Below, piece by piece: positions 36,200-45,156 of a stretch of 45,156 nt of DNA. Source of the stretch: Parahaliea mediterranea (GTDB taxonomy: Bacteria; Pseudomonadota; Gammaproteobacteria; Pseudomonadales; Halieaceae); assembly GCF_017255185.1 (NCBI RefSeq), contig NZ_JAFKCZ010000023.1, forward strand, positions 1-45,156, given 5' to 3'. The notes beneath the pieces were generated by a model. That model made no database searches. It had not been told where the DNA came from and saw only the letters and a list, made by a program, of their open reading frames with translations. Every line of letters begins with the position of its first letter. Positions within the stretch are counted from its first letter, which is position 1. Made by a program: the position numbers and the translations under genes.

Positions 36200-36204
36200 G
36201 GGTT

Positions 36205-38016
<1,812 letters not shown>

Positions 38017-38142
38017 GGGAAATCCGGGCCCTGGGGGGCGGCAGCTTAAAATGGGCGCGGATTATACCCCAGGCCGAGGGACGGCCGCAGCCTTGCAGGA
38101 CGGCAGTATGTCACACCGGCGCGGGGCGCGCCGGCCCCTCGG

Positions 38143-40413
38143 CTATCGATCGGGCCGCGGGGCGTGCTCGGCGCGCAAGCGGGAATTGCCCCCACCCTGC
38201 CCTTCGGGCGGGTGCTGCCGCAGGACGGCCAGCAGCGCGGCGCTCTCCCGGGAATCCCGGTGCCGCGCGCCCAACACCTCGCGGCGCAGCGCCAGGGTCC
38301 GCCCGAGCAAGGCCTCGGATTCGGCCACCCGGCCATTGCGCTGCAACGCCAGCGACAGGGTGTGCATCGCCTGCAACGTGTCCGGGTGACGCTCGCCCAT
38401 GACCTCGCGCATGAGCGCCAGGTGCGCCCTGGCGGAGGCCAGGACCTGCCGGTGGCGCCCGGTTCTGGCCTGAAGGTCGATCAATGCCCCCTCGCAGCGC
38501 AGCGTATAGATGTGCCGCCGGCCCCGGCCGGCCTGGCCCGCTCGCAGACAGGCATCGAAGTAGTGCTCGGCCTGCTCGGCCTTGCCCCACTGTTCGTACA
38601 GTCTGCCGAGGTTATAGGCCGTTTCGACCGTGTGGTGATTGCTGGCGCCAAATAGCGCCAACCGCTTTTGGTACACCGCCAGGTGCAGGGCCTCCGCCCG
38701 CCGCAGGTTGCCCTGCTCGGCGTGGTGCTGCGCCAGGTTATTGAGCGTGCCGAGGGTATGCTGGTGGTCGTCACCGTACAGGCGCCGGCTGAGTGCCAGC
38801 GCCTCCGTGTTGAGGGCGAGCACGGCGTCCTGGTGATCGAGCAGGTCTTCCGGGCGCGCCAGGTCCAGCAAACTCAGCAGGTAACGCTCCGAATCGGTTT
38901 TTCCCGCTGCGCGCAACAATGCGACGGAGCGGCGCAGGTGCTGACGGGCCGCCTCAAACGCGCCAAGATCGAAGTTGACGCGCCCCAGAACCCTGTGGAT
39001 GTGCGATTCCAGCTCGCGGTCGTTTTCGGTTTTGCGCCCGTCCTGATCCAGCTCCGCACTGGCCATCTGCAGCAGTTGCGTCACCGAAATCTCCTCGCCC
39101 AGCGTGTTGTAGGGCGAACCGAGCTCGAACATCTCAGTGAGGAACCCGGTCACCGCAAGCGCCCGGTCGCGCTGCTCGTTGGCGCGATCGCGCTGCTGGG
39201 CCAGTTCCACGGACTTCACGGCCAGCAGGCCGCCCGAGGCGAGAATCGACAGCAGCAACAGGCTGGCCAGGCCGGCGGCAAAGCGGTTGCGGCGCACAAA
39301 GGTCGCGCTGCGGTAGAGCCAGGTATCCGCCCGCGCGGTGACCGGCTTGAGCGCCAGGTGATGGCCGATATCCCGCGACAGCTCGGCGGCGGTGGAATAG
39401 CGATCCTCCGGCGACTTTGCCAGCGCCCTGGCGGCGATGGCGTCCAGGTCCCCCCGCAGGCGCCGCCAGTGCGGCAAGCCGTGGCGCCGGGCCGAAACAC
39501 TCACCGCCGGCGGGTCGGAGGCGAGCACCGCATCGGCGTAGGCCTCGGGGTCGCCTTCATCGATATCAAAGGGCGGGCCGCCGCTGAGCAGGCCGTACAG
39601 GATGACCCCGAGCGCGTAGATGTCTGTGGCGGTCCCCAGCGGCTGGCCCCGCAATTGCTCCGGGCTGCTGTAGCGCAGCGTCATGCGCCGGGGCCCGCGC
39701 GGCTCAACCCCGAAATCGGAGCGCCGCATCAGCGTGGCGATGCCGAAGTCCAGCAACCTCGGCTCGCCTTCCGGGGTCACCTGGATATTGGAGTCTTTCA
39801 GGTCGCAGTGCACCACCAGCTGCCGGTGGGCGTAGTCGACCGCGGCACAGACTTTCTGGAACAGGGCCAGCCGCTGGTTCAGGCCGAGCGCGTGGCGGGC
39901 GCAGTAACTGTCCAGCGCCTCGCCCTGCACGTACTCCATCACGAGGTAGGGCAGGCCCTGATCGGTGGAGCCGCCGTCGAGCAAGCGCGCAATGTAGGCA
40001 TGTTCTAGCCTGGCCAGTATCTGGCGCTCTTCACGAAAGCGGCGCGGCAGTTCCTCGCCGACCAGGGGCGAGCCGATCAGCTTGATGGCCACCTGCTTGT
40101 AAAACTGCTCATCGGCCCGCTCCGCCAGATACACGACCCCCATGCCGCCGCGGGCGAGGACGCGCTTGAGGCGATAGGGCCCCAGGTGCTGGCCGCTGAG
40201 ATCGGTTTCCTGGCTCAGCAGGTCGCCGGCCGTGGCGATTACCGCCGCGCGCGGATCGAAGTCCGAACCGGCGTGCGACAGCAGCTCCTTCACACCCGCC
40301 AGCAACGCCGAATCGTCCGCACACGCCTTTTCCAGGTAGGCATCGCGCTCTTCCACCGGCAATTCACTGGCGGCGTGAAACAGGTATTCAGTGCGGGTCC
40401 AGGTGGATTCCAT
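38143..40413 (-). CDS. membrane-anchored Ser/Thr protein kinase with TPR region
   Basis: A 756-residue Hanks-type kinase. Kinase domain about 78-350: glycine loop [13 protein letters not shown], catalytic Lys111 in [16 protein letters not shown] (Asp204) in place of HRD, DFGIA (222-226) and [11 protein letters not shown] segment follows near 377-398 ([20 protein letters not shown]), then a long helical, TPR-like extracytoplasmic part ([18 protein letters not shown] and similar repeats). The Cys in the HCD motif is common in this bacterial group. Start ATG at 40413; a GTG three codons earlier is possible. It is divergent from the riboswitch-gdx unit and sits where Pseudomonas has none, so it looks like an acquired gene. 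Confidence 0.92.
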   Translation of the reverse strand: MESTWTRTEYLFHAASELPVEERDAYLEKACADDSALLAGVKELLSHAGSDFDPRAAVIATAGDLLSQETDLSGQHLGPYRLKRVLARGGMGVVYLAERADEQFYKQVAIKLIGSPLVGEELPRRFREERQILARLEHAYIARLLDGGSTDQGLPYLVMEYVQGEALDSYCARHALGLNQRLALFQKVCAAVDYAHRQLVVHCDLKDSNIQVTPEGEPRLLDFGIATLMRRSDFGVEPRGPRRMTLRYSSPEQLRGQPLGTATDIYALGVILYGLLSGGPPFDIDEGDPEAYADAVLASDPPAVSVSARRHGLPHWRRLRGDLDAIAARALAKSPEDRYSTAAELSRDIGHHLALKPVTARADTWLYRSATFVRRNRFAAGLASLLLLSILASGGLLAVKSVELAQQRDRANEQRDRALAVTGFLTEMFELGSPYNTLGEEISVTQLLQMASAELDQDGRKTENDRELESHIHRVLGRVNFDLGAFEAARQHLRRSVALLRAAGKTDSERYLLSLLDLARPEDLLDHQDAVLALNTEALALSRRLYGDDHQHTLGTLNNLAQHHAEQGNLRRAEALHLAVYQKRLALFGASNHHTVETAYNLGRLYEQWGKAEQAEHYFDACLRAGQAGRGRRHIYTLRCEGALIDLQARTGRHRQVLASARAHLALMREVMGERHPDTLQAMHTLSLALQRNGRVAESEALLGRTLALRREVLGARHRDSRESAALLAVLRQHPPEGQGGGNSRLRAEHAPRPDR

Positions 40414-40506
40414 CACCGGCACACTACGATGCCGCTGTCACCGGCGCAAGTCACTCCCCCGCCCGGCGGACTTGAAAATTATCCCGGAGACTCCATAATT
40501 CGCGGC

Positions 40507-40553
40507 GGAGGACGGCCTCCCCCATCATGGGCCAATCTGCCGGGACGACCCGG
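40507..40553 (+). promoter_or_regulatory. guanidine-II riboswitch (mini-ykkC)
   Basis: Two 5-bp stem-loops with ACGR loops: GGAGG-ACGG-CCTCC at 40507-40520 and CCGGG-ACGA-CCCGG at 40540-40553, separated by 19 bases. This is the exact plan of the mini-ykkC motif, shown to bind guanidinium. A Shine-Dalgarno AGGAG (40557-40561) follows just after the second stem and the ATG is at 40570. In this class guanidine binding brings the two loops together and frees the ribosome site. The downstream gene is an SMR exporter, as expected. Confidence 0.93.
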
Positions 40554-40569
40554 GACAGGAGACACACAC

Positions 40570-40890
40570 ATGTCCTGGATTCTGCTCGGCCTCGCCGGCC
40601 TGCTGGAAATTGTCTGGGCCCTGGCGATGAAACAGTCCGAGGGCTTCACCCGCCCCCTACCCACCGCGGTCATGGTGCTGGCCATGGCCGGCTCCTTCGG
40701 CCTGCTGGCGCTGGCCATGCGCGAGCTGCCGCTGGGCACCGCCTACACCATCTGGACCGGCATCGGCGCCGTGGGCGCCTTTATTGCCGGCGTGGTCCTG
40801 CTCGGCGAGACCCTGACGCCGCTGCGGGCCGGCGCCGCGCTGCTGATCGTGAGCGGCATGGTTGTTATGAAGCTGTCCAGCTCTGTCTAG
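40570..40890 (+). CDS. gdx: guanidinium exporter, SMR family
   Basis: A 106-residue, four-TM small multidrug resistance protein, formerly annotated SugE. MSWILLGLAGLLEIVWALAM contains the conserved membrane Glu13. The segment GTAYTIWTGIGAVGAFIAGV and GETLTPLRAGAALLIVSGMV are typical of the SugE/Gdx branch rather than EmrE. The guanidine-II riboswitch upstream supports guanidinium as the substrate, exported in exchange for protons. AGGAG lies eight bases before the ATG. Confidence 0.95.
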   Translation: MSWILLGLAGLLEIVWALAMKQSEGFTRPLPTAVMVLAMAGSFGLLALAMRELPLGTAYTIWTGIGAVGAFIAGVVLLGETLTPLRAGAALLIVSGMVVMKLSSSV

Positions 40891-40965
40891 GGCCGTTAGC
40901 GCCCACCCTTTTTCAGGTTATTGATTCGGCTGCTGGCGGCGGGATTCGGTCGTATGAATGCGAGC

Positions 40966-41265
40966 GCTGTAGGGGGAGCGGGCGGGTTTCCGCCGTGGCC
41001 GAATGAATTCGGCCCTACAGGGGGAGGCGGCTTCTGTTTTGGTCAAATGCATTCGGCCCTGCAGGGGTGGGCGGCTTCTGTTTTGGTCGAATGAATTCGA
41101 CCCTACAGGGGGGCGGCTTCTGCTTTGGTTGAATGCATTCGGCCCTGCAGGGGGAGGCGGCTTCTGTTTTGGTCGAATGAATTCGACCCTACAGGGGGGC
41201 TCACTGTAGGGCGGAATTTATTCCGCCGCTTTTTGGGTCATTTAGTCCGCCGCTTTTCGGCCGTG
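40966..41265. repeat. five-copy GAATTC-type repeat array between gdx and thiI
   Basis: Direct copies start at about 41001, 41045, 41089, 41131 and 41175, with a period of 42-44 bp. Each has GAATGAATTCGGCCCTACAG or a close variant (alternating AATTC/GCATTC and CTACAG/CTGCAG), followed by GGCGGCTTCTGTTTTGGT. The array ends with GTAGGGCGGAATTTATTCCG and a related CCGCC-type palindrome. Short frames through the array only repeat the same peptide and are not genes. The rest of the 40891-41289 gap holds nothing I recognise. Confidence 0.93.
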
Positions 41266-41289
41266 GTGAATTGGCCTGCGGGAATTGGA

Positions 41290-42735
41290 TCAGGGCGCGT
41301 AGACCTTGACCTCCAGGCCCTCCTCGCCCTGCAGATGGCTGGCGTGCAGTCGGCTCATCACGCCCTTGCCGCAGTAGAGCATGTAGGTCTGCCCCCGCGG
41401 CAGGCCGGCGGCTTTGCCGTGGAGTTCATAGAAGGGAATCTTCAGCACCTCGCCGCGCACCCGCAGGGGGGCCAACTCCTCCTCGTCGGGGTGGCGGATA
41501 TCGATGATCGTGGCCCCGGCCAGGGGCACCGACAGCACTTCGACGTCCGCCCGCTCGAGCTCTTCCTGTGCCAGGCGGTCGATGCGGGTTTGTTTGGCAT
41601 TGGCCAGAGCGCGATCGAGGATGGCCATGTCGAAGCGCCGTTCTTCCGCCTCCACCCGCGCCAGGCGCGCCCGGGTGGTGGGGTTCACCGAAATCACCCC
41701 GCAGTACTCGGGCATGTTGGCGGCGAAGTCGCGGGTGCCGATCTCGGTGGCGATGCGCACGATGTCCTCCTTGTCGGTGGCGATCAGCGGCCGCAGCACC
41801 AGGCGCTCGCTCACCGCGTCGATCACCGACAGGTTGCGCAGGGTCTGGCTGCTGACCTGGGCCACGCACTCGCCGGTCACCAGGGCGTCGATCTCCAGGT
41901 CGTCGGCGATGCGGTCCGCCACCCGCAGCATCATGCGCTTGAGGATCACCCCCATCTGGCTGTCCTGGATCTTGCCCAGCAGTTCCGCCACCACCTCCTC
42001 GAAGGGCACGCTGATAAACAGCACCCGCTGGTTGCAGCCGTATTTCTGCCACAGGTACAGGGCCACCTCCTTGACCCCCACCTCGTGGTCGCGCCCGCCG
42101 AGGTTGAAGAACAGGTAGTGGGTGCGCATGCCCCGGCGCATGGTCAGGTAGCTGGCGACCGGCGAATCGAAGCCCCCCGAAATCAGCGACAGCACCGGGT
42201 CGAGGCTGCCCACCGGGTAGCCTCCAGGGCCGCGGTGGCGCTGGCCAACCACGTACAGCGTGTGCTTGCTGATCTCCAGGTCGACCGTCACCTCGGGGTC
42301 CTTCAAACGCACCCCGGCGGCGTCGGTGCGCGCCAGCAGGGCGCCGCCCACCGTGCGCTCCACCTCCACCGAGGTAAAGTCGTGCTGGCCCGAGCGCTTG
42401 CAGCGCACGGCGAAGGTCTTGCCCGCGAGCCGCCCGGCGTACACCGGCAGCACGTGCTCGACAATCTCCTCCACTTCGCCCAGTGGGTGCGACTGGACCT
42501 CCAGGATATAGGTAATGCCCGAGACGTGCCCCAGGGCCTCGACCATGCGCCGCTGGCTCGCGGCATCCGCCGCGCACTGGACTTCCAGCTTGTCCCAGTG
42601 GCGACGCACCTCCACCGCCGGGTCGATATCGCGCAGCACCGCGCGCACGTTTTCCGCCAATTTGTCGACAAAGCGGCGGCGCACCGGCTTACTCTTGATG
42701 GCGATTTCGGAGAAGAACTTGACAACCAGTTTCAT
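41290..42735 (-). CDS. thiI: tRNA 4-thiouridine synthase / ThiS sulfur carrier enzyme
   Basis: ThiI uses cysteine-derived sulfur to make 4-thiouridine in tRNA and to supply thiazole synthesis. The product has 481 residues, the long form. THUMP domain about 60-165 (FAVRCKRSGQHDFTSVEVER), PP-loop ISGGFDSPVAS (186-192), a Cys in PEYCGVISVNPTT equal to Cys344 of E. coli, and a C-terminal rhodanese domain with Cys455 in YMLYCGKGVMSRLHA. Both sulfur-relay cysteines are therefore present. It is transcribed divergently from glnA. Confidence 0.96.
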   Translation of the reverse strand: MKLVVKFFSEIAIKSKPVRRRFVDKLAENVRAVLRDIDPAVEVRRHWDKLEVQCAADAASQRRMVEALGHVSGITYILEVQSHPLGEVEEIVEHVLPVYAGRLAGKTFAVRCKRSGQHDFTSVEVERTVGGALLARTDAAGVRLKDPEVTVDLEISKHTLYVVGQRHRGPGGYPVGSLDPVLSLISGGFDSPVASYLTMRRGMRTHYLFFNLGGRDHEVGVKEVALYLWQKYGCNQRVLFISVPFEEVVAELLGKIQDSQMGVILKRMMLRVADRIADDLEIDALVTGECVAQVSSQTLRNLSVIDAVSERLVLRPLIATDKEDIVRIATEIGTRDFAANMPEYCGVISVNPTTRARLARVEAEERRFDMAILDRALANAKQTRIDRLAQEELERADVEVLSVPLAGATIIDIRHPDEEELAPLRVRGEVLKIPFYELHGKAAGLPRGQTYMLYCGKGVMSRLHASHLQGEEGLEVKVYAP

Positions 42736-42829
42736 GAAGACGATAACGAGTGGGCTTGAAACGGCTGCGTATTATACGGATTGCGACGCGCCGTGTGTGG
42801 CCAGTAATCGGGCAATCACCGCCAGCGGC

Positions 42830-42866
42830 GCACCAAAATGGTGCCTATGCGCTCTTTGTTGGTGCA
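42830..42866 (+). promoter_or_regulatory. NtrC-binding sites upstream of glnA
   Basis: GCACCAAAATGGTGC at 42830-42844 is a perfect dyad matching the core of the NtrC consensus TGCACCAAAATGGTGCA. A second, weaker site at about 42848-42866 has one good half, GGTGCA. They lie about 75-110 bp upstream of the sigma-54 promoter, the usual position for NtrC activation. Confidence 0.88.
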
Positions 42867-42937
42867 TCATTGCCAGGCGAGCGTGGGTCTCGAAGTTTTT
42901 ATTGATAGATTTCAATCGCTTACAATTGGCACCTTTT

Positions 42938-42953
42938 TGGCACAGCTCTTGCT
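42938..42953 (+). promoter_or_regulatory. sigma-54 promoter of glnA
   Basis: TGGCAC (42938-42943), five bases, then TTGCT (42949-42953) match the -24/-12 consensus TGGCAC-N5-TTGCW without mismatch. It is about 120 bp upstream of the glnA ATG and downstream of the NtrC sites, so glnA should be activated when nitrogen is limiting. Confidence 0.92.
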
Positions 42954-43073
42954 ATCCTTCACACTACCAACAACTTCTGGCCGCTGCCGGGGCAATCGCA
43001 AGTGCCCGCCGCACCAGGACAACGCACACGGGCCGGCAAAGCGGCACGAAAACCATCCCATGGAGGAAAAACA

Positions 43074-44480
43074 ATGTCAGAGCAAACTCTGAACCTGATC
43101 AAAGAAAGCGAAGCGGCCTGGGTGGACATGCGGTTCACCGACACCCGCGGCAAGGAACAGCACGTCACCATTCCCGCCACCGAGGTCGACGAGGATTTCT
43201 TCGAAGAGGGCAAGATGTTCGACGGCTCCTCCATCTCCGGCTGGAAGGGCATCAACGAATCCGACATGATCCTGATGCCGGACGACAGCACCTCGGTGCT
43301 GGACCCCTTCACCGATGACACCACCGTTATCCTGCGCTGCGACATTGTCGAGCCCACCACCATGCAGGGCTACGAGCGCGACCCGCGCTCCGTGGCGCGC
43401 CGCGCCGAGGAGTACCTGAAGTCCACCGGCATCGGCGATACCGCCTTCTTCGGCCCGGAGCCCGAGTTCTTCGTGTTCGACGACATCAAGTGGCACGCCG
43501 ACATCAGCGGCTGCGGCTACACCATCAGCTCCGACGAAGCGGCCTGGTCCTCCAACGCCAGCTTTGAGGACGGCAATATCGGTCACCGTCCGCGCGTCAA
43601 GGGCGGGTATTTCCCGGTGCCGCCGGTCGACTCCCTGCACGACATCCGCGCCGCCATGTGCTCGGCGATGGAGCAGATGGGCCTGGCGGTGGAAGTGCAC
43701 CACCACGAGGTGGGCACCGCCGGCCAGTGTGAGATCGGCGTGAAATTCAACACCCTGATCAAGAAAGCCGACGAGGTGCAGATCCTCAAGTACTGCGTGC
43801 ACAACGTGGCCCACGCCTACGGCAAGACCGCGACCTTTATGCCCAAGCCGCTGGTGGGCGACAACGGTTCCGGCATGCACGTGCACCAGTCGATCTCCAA
43901 GGACGGCGACAACGTGTTCGCCGGCGACGGCTATGCCGGCCTGTCCGAGACCGCGCTGTACTACATCGGCGGCATCATCAAGCACGCACGCGCCCTGAAC
44001 GCCTTCACCAACGCGTCCACCAACTCCTACAAGCGCCTGGTACCGGGCTTCGAGGCGCCGGTGATGCTGGCCTACTCGGCCCGCAACCGCTCGGCCTCGA
44101 TCCGCATCCCCTATGAGCCGAACCCGAAAGGCAAGCGCGTGGAAATCCGCTTCCCGGATCCCACCGCCAACCCCTACCTGTCCTTCGCGGCGCTGTTGAT
44201 GGCGGGTATCGACGGCATCAAGAACAAGATCCACCCCGGCGACCCGGCGGACAAGGACCTGTACGACCTGCCGCCGGAAGAAGGCAAGGCGATCCCCACC
44301 GTGGCCTCCAGCCTGACCATGGCACTGGAAGCCCTGGACGCGGACCGCGGCTTCCTGACCGAGGGCGGCGTGTTCACCAACGACATGATCGACGGCTACA
44401 TCGCACTGAAGTCCGAGGACGTACAGCGCCTGGACATGACCACCCACCCGGTGGAGTTCGATATGTACTACTCCGTGTAA
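43074..44480 (+). CDS. glnA: glutamine synthetase, type I
   Basis: The enzyme joins ammonia and glutamate to glutamine. It has 468 residues, as in E. coli. Motifs are [30 protein letters not shown] and the adenylylation site Tyr397 in DKDLYDLP, so activity should be controlled by GlnE and PII. The ATG at 43074 has a strong GGAGG site before it. It has NtrC and sigma-54 sites upstream and a terminator downstream. ntrBC, often just after glnA, is not seen; instead a minisatellite and an IS end follow. Confidence 0.98.
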   Translation: MSEQTLNLIKESEAAWVDMRFTDTRGKEQHVTIPATEVDEDFFEEGKMFDGSSISGWKGINESDMILMPDDSTSVLDPFTDDTTVILRCDIVEPTTMQGYERDPRSVARRAEEYLKSTGIGDTAFFGPEPEFFVFDDIKWHADISGCGYTISSDEAAWSSNASFEDGNIGHRPRVKGGYFPVPPVDSLHDIRAAMCSAMEQMGLAVEVHHHEVGTAGQCEIGVKFNTLIKKADEVQILKYCVHNVAHAYGKTATFMPKPLVGDNGSGMHVHQSISKDGDNVFAGDGYAGLSETALYYIGGIIKHARALNAFTNASTNSYKRLVPGFEAPVMLAYSARNRSASIRIPYEPNPKGKRVEIRFPDPTANPYLSFAALLMAGIDGIKNKIHPGDPADKDLYDLPPEEGKAIPTVASSLTMALEALDADRGFLTEGGVFTNDMIDGYIALKSEDVQRLDMTTHPVEFDMYYSV

Positions 44481-44507
44481 GCGGTCACGGTACTTTTACG
44501 CTTCGGA

Positions 44508-44534
44508 AGCCCGCCATTGCGCGGGCTTTTTTTT
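44508..44534 (+). terminator. rho-independent terminator of glnA
   Basis: Stem AGCCCGC / GCGGGCT with a six-base loop (CATTGC), followed by a run of eight T. It lies 28 bp after the glnA stop. Confidence 0.93.
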
Positions 44535-44576
44535 GCCTGTTTTTTGGGTGGGATCTCATGAGCCTTTGTTGGCTTG

Positions 44577-44886
44577 GGAGCTTGGTAGCAAGACCGCCTG
44601 TATTGGAGGCCCTGTCTGAAAAGCGATCGGGTTTTGGAGGTCCTGGCCGGGAGGTGGCCTGGTGTTGCAGGTCCTGACTGGGAGGCGGCTTGGTATTGCT
44701 GGTCCTGACTGGTAGGCGGTCTGGCGTTGCTGGTCCTGGCTGGGAGGCGGCCTGGTGTTGCTGGCCCTGGCTGGGAGGCGATCTGGTGTTGCTGGCCCTG
44801 ACTGGGAGGCGGTCTGGTGTTGCTGGTCCTGGCTGGGAGGCGGTCTGGTGTTGCTGGTCCTGGCTGGGAAGCGGCCTGGCGGCCGC
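44577..44886. repeat. 31-bp minisatellite downstream of glnA
   Basis: Eight clear units start every 31 bases at 44639, 44670, 44701, 44732, 44763, 44794, 44825 and 44856; two more diverged units precede them (44577, 44608). The consensus is GGTCCTGGCTGGGAGGCGGC followed by CTGGTGTTGCT. The plus strand is G-rich. Because 31 is not a multiple of three and the unit has no stop in several frames, long frames run through it on both strands and encode a 31-residue periodic peptide. I do not count these as genes. No unique spacers, so not a CRISPR array. Confidence 0.95.
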
Positions 44887-45006
44887 TGCATCGTGCCCCG
44901 GCAGGCGGTACCTCTTTTGTTCCGCTCCGGGGAGCATGCGGCGCGTCGGCCTCCTTACTTCTTAATGTGGCGAGTTGGAGTGGTCAACTAATTTGTGACA
45001 ACCCAG
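44887..45006. other. junction between minisatellite and IS element
   Basis: No gene is supported here. TGGAGTGGTCAACTAATTTG at 44976-44995, continuing to about 45000, lies just outside the transposase stop codon and looks like the terminal inverted repeat of the IS3-family element at the window edge. The other end of the element lies beyond the window, so the exact boundary cannot be confirmed. Confidence 0.5.
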
Positions 45007-45156
45007 TTAAGCTGCTTTCTTCGTTTCCACCATAGCTGCTTCGTACTGGCTGGGACTGGTGTAACCCAGGTACGAATGCAGCCGTTGGCTGTTATAGAAC
45101 ATCGCAATGTAGTCCAGTATGTCCTGCTGTGCATCGGCGCGGGTTTGATAATGCTT
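45007..45156 (-). CDS. IS3-family transposase (OrfB), C-terminal part
   Basis: The minus strand encodes the end of an rve-type transposase: QTRADAQQDILDYIAMFYNS, then QRLHSYLGYTSPSQYEAAMV and a TAA stop at 45009-45007. The pattern D-Y-I-x-x-F-Y-N-x-x-R-x-H-S-x-L-G-Y-x-S-P is the standard C-terminus of IS3-family OrfB proteins. Only the last 49 codons are inside the window; the rest continues past the right edge, so intactness cannot be judged. Confidence 0.9.
   Translation of the reverse strand, partial: KHYQTRADAQQDILDYIAMFYNSQRLHSYLGYTSPSQYEAAMVETKKAA

Noticed and set aside
41003-41209. Short frame encoding repeated FWSNEFDPTGG-type peptide
   Set aside because: It is just the translated 44-bp repeat array; no ribosome site and no homologous domain.
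44577-44886. CRISPR array
   Set aside because: Units follow each other directly without unique spacers, and no cas genes are present.

Overview
The window is 45 kb of GC-rich, densely packed bacterial chromosome. Its gene content and order point to a marine-type gammaproteobacterium, probably of the Cellvibrionales/Halieaceae group (inference; no rRNA is present). Supporting points are typA, thiI and glnA in the order familiar from Pseudomonas, serB close to parC with a two-TM membrane protein between them, adjacent efp and epmA, a three-subunit transhydrogenase, and several families of palindromic intergenic repeats. I see no tRNA, rRNA, CRISPR array or prophage. Only the two edges carry traces of insertion sequences.

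Layout. 1-3.1 kb: a possible IS200/IS605-type remnant, a repeat, then the pntAA-pntAB-pntB transhydrogenase operon on the minus strand with its terminator. 3.5-8.6 kb: an ECF sigma/ChrR-type zinc anti-sigma pair, divergent from an FAD oxidoreductase, a DUF1365 protein and a cyclopropane-fatty-acid-synthase-family methyltransferase; two back-to-back promoters matching the known RpoE/ChrR consensus lie between them. 8.6-13.7 kb: LuxR-type regulator, TonB-dependent receptor, SDR oxidoreductase and cupin protein, probably a substrate-uptake and catabolic unit. 13.8-21.7 kb, minus strand: a nuclease-helicase, a FAN1-type nuclease, an EamA transporter, a PQQ-type sugar dehydrogenase lipoprotein and a CAP-domain lipoprotein. 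21.9-24.7 kb, plus strand: NhaC antiporter, hotdog thioesterase, a 20-bp tandem repeat, and bluB. 24.6-28.2 kb: efp-epmA on the minus strand, divergent from a PilZ-like protein. 28.2-34.4 kb: serB, an AhpA/Smp-like membrane protein, a dense repeat island, parC and a cyclic-nucleotide-binding protein. 34.5-38.0 kb: slyD-like PPIase, ElaA-like acetyltransferase, repeats, dtd and typA. 38.1-41.3 kb: an accessory insert between typA and thiI holding a Ser/Thr kinase with TPRs and a guanidine-II-riboswitch-controlled gdx/sugE exporter, followed by a five-copy repeat array. 41.3-45.2 kb: thiI, divergent glnA with NtrC and sigma-54 sites, its terminator, a 31-bp minisatellite, and the 3' end of an IS3-family transposase.

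How the genes work together. The best-defined regulatory circuits are (1) the sigma/ChrR pair driving itself and the lipid-modification operon, probably in response to singlet oxygen or related stress; (2) the guanidine riboswitch controlling the exporter; and (3) nitrogen control of glnA. The repeats (at least four unrelated families, some forming hairpins right next to start codons) are the most unusual non-coding content.
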